From assembly GCA_947479815.1 (NCBI GenBank), contig CANKAT010000025.1, forward strand, positions 1 through 36,940: a stretch of DNA of 36,940 nt. Reading direction: 5' to 3'. The notes below the pieces were generated by a model that was not told the DNA's origin, made no database searches, and saw only the letters and a list, made by a program, of their open reading frames with translations. This document shows, one piece after another, positions 18,036-25,986 of the stretch; within the stretch, counting starts at the first letter, position 1, and the number at the start of each line of letters is the position of its first letter. The stretch is from Sphingobacteriaceae bacterium. GTDB lineage: Bacteria; Bacteroidota; Bacteroidia; Sphingobacteriales; Sphingobacteriaceae. The translations under genes were made by a program, and so were the position numbers.

Positions 18036-19001
18036 TTAAATAATTCCTTCTTTCAAAAGATCATGAAGATGGATAAAACCTTCAAACTTGCTTTCTGTGC
18101 CTACAAGTATCTGGGTAATATTATTAACGCGTAATATTTCAAGTGCGTTAACGGCAAGTTCGTTCTTATCGATGTATTTGGGCGATTTAGTCATTATGTT
18201 TGCCGCTGTTAGTCCATCAATTGTACTATTATTATTCAGCATTCTACGAATATCGCCGTCTGTAATTATTCCGTTTAGTTTTCCTTCATCTACAACTGCT
18301 ACCGCACCAAGTCTATTTCTGGTGATTTCAATGATCACTTCTTTTACTGTTGCATTTGAACAGACAAAGGGTTTTTCATTTTGTGCAGACAGGTCGCCAA
18401 CAGTTAAATATAAACGTTTCCCTAAAGAACCTCCCGGATGATATTTGGCAAAATCAGCACTAGTAAATTCACGACACTCAAGCAAACATACTGCCAAAGC
18501 GTCACCCATAGCCAATTGAGCTGTGGTACTGGTAGTTGGAGCAAGATTATGTGGACATGCTTCATGATCAATCGTTGTATCGAGTAACCAATCAGCTTGT
18601 TTTGCCAGAAAGGAATCTTTATCACCTGCCATTGCGACAAGTTTATTTCCACCTTGTTTTAATAATGGCACAAGTACCTTGATCTCGGGTGTATTTCCAC
18701 TTTTTGAAATACAAATGACCAGATCATTTTGTTGAATCATGCCTAGATCGCCGTGAATGGCATCTGCCGCATGCATGAATATTGCTGGAGTTCCTGTAGA
18801 ATTAAAAGTAGAAACGATTTTTTGAGCAATTATTGCACTTTTTCCAATCCCGGTTATGATAACACGGGCTTTTAGGTACAAAATTTGATGTACTATTTCT
18901 GAAAAATCAGCGTTTAAATTTCTTGAAATACTTCTTATACCTTCTGCTTCAGTTTGAAGCGTTTGTCGTGCTATTTCTAATATTTCAACGTTATTTTTCA
19001 A
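18036..19001 (-). CDS. kdsD: D-arabinose-5-phosphate isomerase (KpsF/GutQ/KdsD family)
   Basis: Interconverts ribulose-5-phosphate and arabinose-5-phosphate, the first committed precursor of Kdo; 321 residues. An N-terminal SIS sugar-isomerase domain (about 35-190) has TGIGKSAIIAQK and the AADAIHGDLGMI segment with the active-site His. Two CBS domains follow (about 200-321; NRLGAVAVVDEGKLNGIITDG broken across the first). This architecture is the KdsD/KpsF one. First gene of the operon with the guanylyltransferase. KdsA, the next enzyme of the pathway, lies across recQ in the opposite direction. Confidence 0.93.
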   Translation of the reverse strand: MKNNVEILEIARQTLQTEAEGIRSISRNLNADFSEIVHQILYLKARVIITGIGKSAIIAQKIVSTFNSTGTPAIFMHAADAIHGDLGMIQQNDLVICISKSGNTPEIKVLVPLLKQGGNKLVAMAGDKDSFLAKQADWLLDTTIDHEACPHNLAPTTSTTAQLAMGDALAVCLLECREFTSADFAKYHPGGSLGKRLYLTVGDLSAQNEKPFVCSNATVKEVIIEITRNRLGAVAVVDEGKLNGIITDGDIRRMLNNNSTIDGLTAANIMTKSPKYIDKNELAVNALEILRVNNITQILVGTESKFEGFIHLHDLLKEGII

Positions 19002-19035
19002 TTTAGTTTTTTTTAAATAAATAAATATTTAATCG

Positions 19036-19043
19036 CAAAAATA
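19036..19043 (-). promoter_or_regulatory. Bacteroidota -7 element, kdsD promoter
   Basis: CAAAAATA reads TATTTTTG on the minus strand, 35 bases before the kdsD ATG. It lies in the 93-base divergent spacer to recQ. Confidence 0.45.
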
Positions 19044-19094
19044 TGTTATTTTGAATATTATTATGACCTATTTTCAATTTTTTCCAGTTATATA

Positions 19095-21281
19095 ATGGAA
19101 ATAAACAAATCATTATTCGATAATTTACAGAATTTTTTCGGCTTCGATAACTTCAAAGGTGATCAGGAAGCTATAATAACTAGCATACTTCAAAAGAAAG
19201 ATACATTTGTTATCATGCCAACAGGTGGCGGAAAATCCATTTGTTATCAACTTCCAGCTTTAATGAGCGAGGGTACAGCAATTGTTATTTCACCACTGAT
19301 TGCCTTAATGAAAAATCAGGTTGATCAGTTGCGAGCTTTTGGCGGAACAGATAGTATTGCCCATTTTCTCAATTCATCACTCAATAAGTCTGAAATTACC
19401 AATGTAAAAGAAGATGTAAAAAATGGCCTTACTAAATTACTGTATGTAGCACCTGAATCATTAACAAAGCCAGAAAATGTAGATTTTTTAAGAGGTATTT
19501 CAATATCTTTTGTTGCAGTTGATGAAGCTCATTGTATTTCAGAATGGGGGCATGATTTCAGGCCGGAATATCGTAGAATACGTCAGGTGATCGATAATAT
19601 TGGAGAAAATATTCCAATTATTGCATTAACGGCTACAGCCACACCTAAAGTACAGCAGGATATCCAAAAAAACCTGCAAATGAACAAGGCCTCTCTTTTT
19701 AAATCCTCATTTAACAGACCCAATTTATTTTATGAAGTAAGGGCAAAACGTGATGTAATTAAAGAGATTGTTAGATATGCTAAGTTGAATTCAGGAAAAT
19801 CAGGAATTGTTTACTGCTTGAGTCGTAAAAAGGTCGAAGAAGTTGCAGAAGCATTGAAACTTAATGGAATAAAGGCGCTGCCATATCATGCAGGTCTGGA
19901 TCCTAAAACCCGTGCTGAAACACAGGATAACTTCTTGATGGAAGATGTTGACGTTATTGTGGCAACTATTGCATTTGGAATGGGTATTGATAAACCTGAT
20001 GTGCGTTACGTTATCCATCATGATATTCCAAAAAGTATGGAGGGCTATTATCAAGAAACAGGACGATCTGGCCGTGATGGTGGTGAGGGTATCTGTGTGG
20101 CCTTCTATTCACAAAAAGACATAGACAAGTTAACCAAGTTTATGAAAGACAAACCTGTTTCAGAAAGAGAAATAGGCACTCAAATTTTAAAAGAGGTTAT
20201 CGACTATGCTGAATCTTCTGTTTGTAGGCGTAAACAAATACTCCATTATTTTGGTGAGAACTTTAATGAAACTGGTTGTAATAGTATGTGTGATAATTGT
20301 CGCCATCCTAAAAAATATTTTGATGCTGAAGCTCCTTTGTTAAAAGCTTTGACCTTGATACGTGATCTGGGTGAAAAGTTTGATGATCAATATATCATTA
20401 ATATCATGTTGGGTATTGAGAATTCGCTGGTTGCATCGTATGAACACAGTAAATTAGAGGTTTTTGGATCAGGCAAAGCGGATGGTGAGATACTTTGGAA
20501 ATCTTTAATGCGCCAGATAGTCCTGCATAATTTTGTTCGCAAAGACATTGATAATTATGGTCTTTTAAAACTGACTAAATCTGGAAATTCATTTATAGAA
20601 AATCCATATTCGATTAAGTTTATACTTAATTATCTGATGGATGTGGCTGAAGATGAGGTAGAAGAGGCCCAGCAGCAAAGCGGAGCTTTAGACACCTTGT
20701 TGCTTCAAATGCTGAAAGATTTAAGGAAAAAGATTGCCAAACAAAAGAATCTGCCACCATTTGTAATATTTCAGGATCCATCATTAGATGAAATGTGTAC
20801 TCATTATCCTATTTCTATTGATGAACTCAAACAGATACAGGGGGTAGGATCTGGTAAGGCTTCGAAATTCGGACTTCCATTTATCGAACTTATAAAAAAA
20901 TATGTTGATGAAAATGATGTTGACCGCCCCTTAGATCTTGTTATCAAAAGTGCAGCAAACAAATCAGCACTTAAAGTATCCATTATTCAAAATATTGATC
21001 GTCAGATTGCTTTGGAGGATATTGCTTCTGCAAAGGGAATCTCATTGGATGAAATATTAAAGGAACTTGAAACCATCGTAAACTCCGGCACAAAACTTAA
21101 TCTCAATTATTATATTGATGAGTTGATTGAAGAAGACAGGCAGGAAGAAGTTTTTGATTATTTTAGGTCAACAGAAACCGACTCAATTGAGGAAGCACTT
21201 TTGGAGCTTGGAACTGATGATTATACTCGCCAAGAGGTGCAATTAATGCGTATTAAATTTTTATCGGAGCTAGGAAATTAA
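19095..21281 (+). CDS. recQ: ATP-dependent DNA helicase RecQ
   Basis: 3'-5' helicase of recombination and repair, 728 residues, about 120 longer than E. coli RecQ. Motif I is TGGGKS (43-48), motif II is DEAH (143-146), then TATATPKVQQDI and the ETGRSGRDG motif VI. The RQC zinc cluster is visible in CRRKQILHYFGE and CNSMCDNC. An HRDC domain follows (about 535-610, LPPFVIFQDPSLDEM). The last roughly 110 residues form an extra acidic helical region with a helix-turn-helix look (IALEDIASAKGISLDEILKE). Its stop codon shares one base with the kdsA start codon. Confidence 0.96.
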   Translation: MEINKSLFDNLQNFFGFDNFKGDQEAIITSILQKKDTFVIMPTGGGKSICYQLPALMSEGTAIVISPLIALMKNQVDQLRAFGGTDSIAHFLNSSLNKSEITNVKEDVKNGLTKLLYVAPESLTKPENVDFLRGISISFVAVDEAHCISEWGHDFRPEYRRIRQVIDNIGENIPIIALTATATPKVQQDIQKNLQMNKASLFKSSFNRPNLFYEVRAKRDVIKEIVRYAKLNSGKSGIVYCLSRKKVEEVAEALKLNGIKALPYHAGLDPKTRAETQDNFLMEDVDVIVATIAFGMGIDKPDVRYVIHHDIPKSMEGYYQETGRSGRDGGEGICVAFYSQKDIDKLTKFMKDKPVSEREIGTQILKEVIDYAESSVCRRKQILHYFGENFNETGCNSMCDNCRHPKKYFDAEAPLLKALTLIRDLGEKFDDQYIINIMLGIENSLVASYEHSKLEVFGSGKADGEILWKSLMRQIVLHNFVRKDIDNYGLLKLTKSGNSFIENPYSIKFILNYLMDVAEDEVEEAQQQSGALDTLLLQMLKDLRKKIAKQKNLPPFVIFQDPSLDEMCTHYPISIDELKQIQGVGSGKASKFGLPFIELIKKYVDENDVDRPLDLVIKSAANKSALKVSIIQNIDRQIALEDIASAKGISLDEILKELETIVNSGTKLNLNYYIDELIEEDRQEEVFDYFRSTETDSIEEALLELGTDDYTRQEVQLMRIKFLSELGN

Positions 21282-22093
21282 TGATTAATAGGATTCCCCA
21301 AATAAAGCACACAGAATCAGGTAATTTTTTCCTGATGGCTGGACCCTGTGTGATTGAAAGTGAAGAAATTGCTCTCAAAATTGCAGAAAGAATAGTAAAT
21401 ATTACAGATAAGCTTAAAATTCCTTTAATCTTTAAAGGATCTTATAGAAAAGCAAATCGCTCAAGGCTCGATTCATTTACAGGAATAGGTGATGAAAAAG
21501 CACTCAGGATTTTGAATAAGGTAAGTATGGAATTTGGTGTTCCAACGGTTACCGATATTCATGAAAGTCATGAAGCCGCTATAGCAGCTGAATTTGTAGA
21601 TGTTCTACAGATTCCAGCTTTTTTATGCCGTCAAACTGACCTTCTCGTAGCTGCTGCACTTACAGGAAAAGCTGTTAATGTGAAAAAGGGACAATTCCTG
21701 TCGGCAGGATCTATGAAATTTGCAGTTGAAAAAATCCAGGAATCAGGTAACCCCAATGTGATACTTACTGATCGTGGTAATACTTTTGGCTATCAAGATA
21801 TCATTGTTGATTACAGGGGAATACCAGAAATGAGAAGCTTTGGTGTACCCGTAGTGATGGATTGCACACATTCATTGCAGCAACCTAATCAAGCCAGTGG
21901 TGTAACAGGAGGGAAGCCTGCCCTGATTGAAACAATTGCCAAAGCAGCCATTGCAGTAGGTAGTGATGGTTTATTTATAGAAACTCATCCAGATCCGGCA
22001 AACGCAAAGTCTGATGGAGCAAATATGCTTCATTTAGATTTGCTTGAAGGTTTGTTGGAAAAATTGATTAGGATAAGAAATGCAGTTTCCTGA
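21281..22093 (+). CDS. kdsA: 3-deoxy-8-phosphooctulonate synthase (Kdo8P synthase)
   Basis: Condenses phosphoenolpyruvate and arabinose-5-phosphate to Kdo-8-phosphate, the second step of Kdo synthesis for the lipid A core; 270 residues, normal length. Signatures are the MAGPCVIESEE opening, FKGSYRKANRSR, IPAFLCRQTDLL, NVKKGQFLSA and the VVMDCTHSLQQPN and FIETHPDPANAKSDGANM segments. ATG overlaps the recQ stop codon (TAATG), implying translational coupling. The cysteine in AGPCVIE is the metal-ligand position of metal-dependent KdsA enzymes, and VVMDCTHS also carries a cysteine rather than the Asn seen in some metal-independent forms' key sites; the class is not firmly resolved. Confidence 0.96.
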   Translation: MINRIPQIKHTESGNFFLMAGPCVIESEEIALKIAERIVNITDKLKIPLIFKGSYRKANRSRLDSFTGIGDEKALRILNKVSMEFGVPTVTDIHESHEAAIAAEFVDVLQIPAFLCRQTDLLVAAALTGKAVNVKKGQFLSAGSMKFAVEKIQESGNPNVILTDRGNTFGYQDIIVDYRGIPEMRSFGVPVVMDCTHSLQQPNQASGVTGGKPALIETIAKAAIAVGSDGLFIETHPDPANAKSDGANMLHLDLLEGLLEKLIRIRNAVS

Positions 22094-22133
22094 TCCTAAT
22101 CAATTCTTGTTTAGTATTCTCTGCTAAATATTT

Positions 22134-23027
22134 TTAATAAATATTTTCTTTTAGCCATTGAACACTAAATGAAGGGTCATTTAGTGTTTGAGATCCATCT
22201 TGTTCAATAAAAGTGTGTTTTACTCCTGAAAGTTTTGAGTTTTCGTAGATATGTTTAAAATCAACTTTTCCTTTACCTACCGGACATGGTTTGCCGCTTA
22301 TTTTATCAAGATCTTTTACATGCCATAAAGGGAAGCGTCCTGGGTATTTTTTGAATAAGGCAACTGGATCCATTCCTGCTGCTGTAGCCCAAGCAAGATC
22401 TAATTCCATGAATACCTTGTTTTTATCTGTATTGCTTAAAACATAATCAAATGCAGATACCCCTTCAATGGGTGTAAATTCTGATTGATGGTTATGATAG
22501 GCAAATTTCATTTTGTTTTTTGCAGCAGCATCACCTGCTTTTATGAAAATTTCTGTAGTTCGTTTAATGTCATCCATTGTATTGATTGATGAGCTTGAAC
22601 AAATTACCCAATTGCAACCTCCTTGGGCCGACTCATCCACAATCTGCTGAAGGTTATCCCTAAGATTCCTTGAGCCTACCGGAACTTGTGTCGACCTCGG
22701 TAAACCACCAACATGGTTCCCAATCCATTTTAGTCCAAGATCGTTTACAATTGCTGCAAATTCCTTTGCTGGATGTCTGTAATATAAACCACCGGAACCT
22801 GTAGCCGTCTCCAATTCTTTGATGCCAATATCAGCAATCTGTTTAAGAATAGTTTTAGTATCTGCCCCGGGTAAGTTGATCAGATAATTAAGAGTATAGA
22901 CCTGAAGGCCCATGGTCGGATATTTTAGTTTTAAGTTACCTGTTATGCCTGCATCAGACCATGAAGGTAAGGCGCATCCCAAGGTAAATAAAGCTGAGTT
23001 TTTCAGAAAAGATCTTCTATCAATCAT
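22134..23027 (-). CDS. Exported xylose-isomerase-like TIM barrel (sugar phosphate isomerase/epimerase family)
   Basis: A 297-residue protein of the AP_endonuc_2/sugar isomerase-epimerase superfamily with a twin-arginine signal (DRRSFLKN at 3-10, then a hydrophobic stretch ending near CALPSWSDA). The barrel shows the metal-site pattern of the family: GNHVGG, FAYHNHQSEF, VFMELDLAWATAAG and FPLWHVKDLD, which supply His, Glu and Asp ligands. The substrate cannot be named. Third gene of a minus-strand set with a mutarotase-like and an enolase-superfamily gene (26-base gap), all predicted to act outside the cytoplasm. Confidence 0.87.
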   Translation of the reverse strand: MIDRRSFLKNSALFTLGCALPSWSDAGITGNLKLKYPTMGLQVYTLNYLINLPGADTKTILKQIADIGIKELETATGSGGLYYRHPAKEFAAIVNDLGLKWIGNHVGGLPRSTQVPVGSRNLRDNLQQIVDESAQGGCNWVICSSSSINTMDDIKRTTEIFIKAGDAAAKNKMKFAYHNHQSEFTPIEGVSAFDYVLSNTDKNKVFMELDLAWATAAGMDPVALFKKYPGRFPLWHVKDLDKISGKPCPVGKGKVDFKHIYENSKLSGVKHTFIEQDGSQTLNDPSFSVQWLKENIY

Positions 23028-23053
23028 TTTATTTGATTAAGCTGTTTTTAAAT

Positions 23054-24016
23054 CTATTTTTTGTCAATTGTATAAAAATCATAGGTGATGGCCCAGGTAA
23101 ATTCATTGCCAGGCAATGCATCGATCTTTATAAAGGGTTCAGGACTTAATGTTGTTGGAACTGACCAATACATGAAATGTGATAATGGGCGATTTGATGT
23201 GATTCTTACGGCAGCTCCTGTTTTTTGATTTTCTATCCTGAAATCATAATCTTCGACATTGGTTCCTGTAAAACCTTTAGGGTATTCCATGGTACTTTCG
23301 CCTTTCTTTAAATCTCTGTTATAAACCATTCTATTGTCAACGAAATTCATTAGACTCTTTTTTGCAGGTTCTGAATTAATTTTAAAGGGCAAACTAACTA
23401 AAAAATCAGGTCCTGTGTTTTGATTGTCGATCACGAAAAAGTTATGATTAAAAACACTAGTATTGATGGCTTTTTGACCTGTATTTTTTAAACTATGTTC
23501 TAAAATCAATTGGGCCTTTCCCTCTGCCAAGCGGACTGTTTTTTTATAGATATATGAATATCCAGAATCATCTTTTAAGGTATGAATAAATTCAACCCGA
23601 TCTTTTTTTGTCCTTACTTTCCATTTCCCAGAATTTAGAATTTCAAAGGGCTTGCTGAATCCATAAGGTTCATTTTTCACCTTCCTTAGAATACCAATAC
23701 CAATTTTCATGAATTTTTCTCCAGGAGCCGCAGTAGCATAATCTATTGGATCAAATGCTTCAACTGGGCCTGTAATTGCATCATGCCTATTAGGATCATG
23801 TTGTTGGTACCATTCACCGAAATATTCATGGTCTTTATATTTCAAACTATTTATTACGCCTGCCCAATCAAATCTGGTTCCTCTGTAAAATCCATATTTA
23901 GCATCTGGCATATATAAATTTGCCTCGATTAACCCATTAGAAATACTTGTTTTAGGGTATTGTGCAAAGATGCTGGAGGCCGAAAAAATTAGAATTCCGA
24001 ATAGAATCTTTCTCAT
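23054..24016 (-). CDS. Secreted aldose-epimerase-like (galactose mutarotase fold) protein
   Basis: A 320-residue protein with a Sec signal peptide (residues 1 to about 18, ending SSIFAQ). The body is beta-rich with segments that recall the galactose mutarotase-like fold: SNGLIEANLYMP, TRFDWAGVI, VFNHNFFVIDNQ and the final KIDALPGNEFTWAITYDFY. The usual catalytic His/Glu pair is not certain; H in FNHNFF and E in EPFIKI or NEFTW are candidates. Flanked at 36 and 26 bases by the dehydratase-like and TIM-barrel genes, so probably part of the same sugar pathway. I would call it hypothetical with a mutarotase-like fold. Confidence 0.7.
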   Translation of the reverse strand: MRKILFGILIFSASSIFAQYPKTSISNGLIEANLYMPDAKYGFYRGTRFDWAGVINSLKYKDHEYFGEWYQQHDPNRHDAITGPVEAFDPIDYATAAPGEKFMKIGIGILRKVKNEPYGFSKPFEILNSGKWKVRTKKDRVEFIHTLKDDSGYSYIYKKTVRLAEGKAQLILEHSLKNTGQKAINTSVFNHNFFVIDNQNTGPDFLVSLPFKINSEPAKKSLMNFVDNRMVYNRDLKKGESTMEYPKGFTGTNVEDYDFRIENQKTGAAVRITSNRPLSHFMYWSVPTTLSPEPFIKIDALPGNEFTWAITYDFYTIDKK

Positions 24017-24052
24017 TGTGTTAAATTATAAAAATGATCAATTATAGCATAA

Positions 24053-25414
24053 TTAAGGCCTAATCAAGGTTCCGTCCTCTTTTCGTACTTGCCAGTTGGA
24101 TTTAGTTCCGATTGGATATTTTGCTGCTTCCTTCTCATTGATATCTACCCCTAGTCCAGGAACTTCATTCACAGACATGTATCCATTTTTCATGGTTGGA
24201 CATCCTGTAAATACTTCCTGCATCTTCTCTGAAAATTTTACAGATTCCTGAATCCCGAAATTCCATACGGCAAGGTCAATGTGGGCATTTGCTGCATGCC
24301 CTACAGGAGAAACATCACCCGGGCCGTGCCATGCTGTTTTTACATTAAACCATTCACCAAGTCGGGCAACTTTCATGGCAGGAGAAATACCACCGATCTG
24401 AGAAATATGGATCCTTATATAATCAAACCACTGATTTACCATTGGCATTTTAAACTCATTGATATTATTGAAAAGCTCACCCATAGCAATAGGGACAGAG
24501 GTGCTCATCCTTAATTGTTTAAACCATTCCATGTTTTCAGGTGAAAACGGATCTTCAATGAAAAATGGTCTGTATTCTTCAAGTTGCTTAATCATATTGA
24601 TAGCATCCATCGGTTGTACCCGCTCATGTATATCATGCAATAGTTCTACATCGTCACCACAATATTTTCTGGCAGCCTCGAAAATTTTTGGTACAGATCG
24701 CAGATAAGTTCTATCATCCATGTAGGCATCATTTTCTCCACCAAATCCTGCTGCTTTAAAATCAGGTTTCTTTTGATTTACCCCAACAGCACCATATCCA
24801 CCTTGCTGTATTCTTACATATTTGTATCCCTCATCCATGAATTTTTTAACATTTTCAGCAACCAATTCAGGGGTATTTCCACTTGCGTGGGCATAGCAGG
24901 GAACTGCAAATCTTACTTTTCCTCCTAATAATTGGTAAACTGGCATATTTGCACGCTTACCTTTAATATCCCATAGAGCCTGATCTAATCCACTTAATGC
25001 ATTATTTAGTACAGGGCCATTTCTCCAATAGGAACTAACATAAACACCATGCCACATATCCTCAATATTATCCACGTCTTTTCCAACACAAAAATCATTG
25101 AGATAGCTATTAATTGCGGCTACAACAACTACTGCACGTTGTGTGAATGTAGCACAACCTAAACCATAAAGTCCGGGTTCTGTAGTTTCAACTTTAACGA
25201 CGATCAAGTTTGATCCGCTTGGAGCAGTAGCGATAGCTTTTACACTTTTAATTCTAATTGGCGCCATGCCTTTTGCATAACTGGGTGTAGCGTTTTCTGC
25301 TTTTGCAGGTGATGCAGTACCCAACATGCCCATTATTCCTGCAGTAGAGCCAATTCCAAGAAGTCTTAATGCCTCGCGACGGTCTAGGGTGTTTTGATTT
25401 ATTTCAGTATCCAT
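24053..25414 (-). CDS. Exported enolase-superfamily (MR/MLE) sugar-acid dehydratase-like protein
   Basis: A 453-residue protein of the mandelate racemase/muconate lactonizing enzyme group. Putative metal ligands and catalytic residues match the mannonate dehydratase-like branch: D261 and H263 in LLHDIHERV, E287 in FIEDPF, E313 in MGELFNN and H363 in WHGPGDVSP. The ALWDIKGK segment (146-153) and NANAHIDL-like tail also fit. Residues 1 to about 40 form a twin-arginine-type signal (DRREALRLLG, then a hydrophobic run and SPAKA). Export of a dehydratase of this superfamily is unusual. First gene of the three-gene set. Substrate is inferred only as a sugar acid. Confidence 0.87.
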   Translation of the reverse strand: MDTEINQNTLDRREALRLLGIGSTAGIMGMLGTASPAKAENATPSYAKGMAPIRIKSVKAIATAPSGSNLIVVKVETTEPGLYGLGCATFTQRAVVVVAAINSYLNDFCVGKDVDNIEDMWHGVYVSSYWRNGPVLNNALSGLDQALWDIKGKRANMPVYQLLGGKVRFAVPCYAHASGNTPELVAENVKKFMDEGYKYVRIQQGGYGAVGVNQKKPDFKAAGFGGENDAYMDDRTYLRSVPKIFEAARKYCGDDVELLHDIHERVQPMDAINMIKQLEEYRPFFIEDPFSPENMEWFKQLRMSTSVPIAMGELFNNINEFKMPMVNQWFDYIRIHISQIGGISPAMKVARLGEWFNVKTAWHGPGDVSPVGHAANAHIDLAVWNFGIQESVKFSEKMQEVFTGCPTMKNGYMSVNEVPGLGVDINEKEAAKYPIGTKSNWQVRKEDGTLIRP

Positions 25415-25555
25415 TTTGATGAATTTTTTAGTGTAAACTATCCCCTCTAAATCTTAAATCAATAATTATAGTATTATTCTTTCTCAATTTTTTTTTTCGA
25501 ATTCTATGTTTTAAAAAAAATTCAATATAAAACATAAGTTTCATCAAATTTGTTT

Positions 25556-25984
25556 TTAAACTCTATAGTAATCAGGTTTCCAATTCTGGATAGCTAATTT
25601 TATTGACTTTGAATCCATTTTATCTGTAACTGCTCTTTGCACTAGTTTTTGATATTCTTCATCCGAAGCAAATCGCAATGCAATAATTTGCCCAATTTTT
25701 AGCTCAGGCGGTAGGGGTTTTCCTGTTAATATAAAGTGCCTAAAGTTTTCTTCAGAACGAATGGCTCTATCCTGGGCTTTAAGAGGGAAAGATCTTGTAA
25801 ACCAAAAAAGCAGAATGCAGCATATAAACAGTAATGTAATTAAACTGGCAGAATATAAGCTTTCATTATTCCATGATCCGCATAGATTGAAAATAGAGCC
25901 TATTAATCCTACTAGTATCAATAGTGCCAGTAATCCGTGATACCCTTTAACCAGTCGTGCGTGGTTTTTGTAATTTTGTTCCAT
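25556..25984 (-). CDS. DUF6526-type small membrane protein
   Basis: A 142-residue protein with two hydrophobic segments (about 15-32 and 46-62) and a charged C-terminal half containing LKIGQIIALRFASDEEYQKL and DSKSIKLAIQNWKPDYYRV. It matches what I recall as the DUF6526 family of Bacteroidota; no function is known. It begins two bases after the stop codon of the PorE-like gene and should be cotranscribed with it. The 141 bases upstream of the sugar cluster (25415-25555) are AT-rich and contain no clear promoter word. Confidence 0.75.
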   Translation of the reverse strand: MEQNYKNHARLVKGYHGLLALLILVGLIGSIFNLCGSWNNESLYSASLITLLFICCILLFWFTRSFPLKAQDRAIRSEENFRHFILTGKPLPPELKIGQIIALRFASDEEYQKLVQRAVTDKMDSKSIKLAIQNWKPDYYRV

Positions 25985-25986
25985 AA

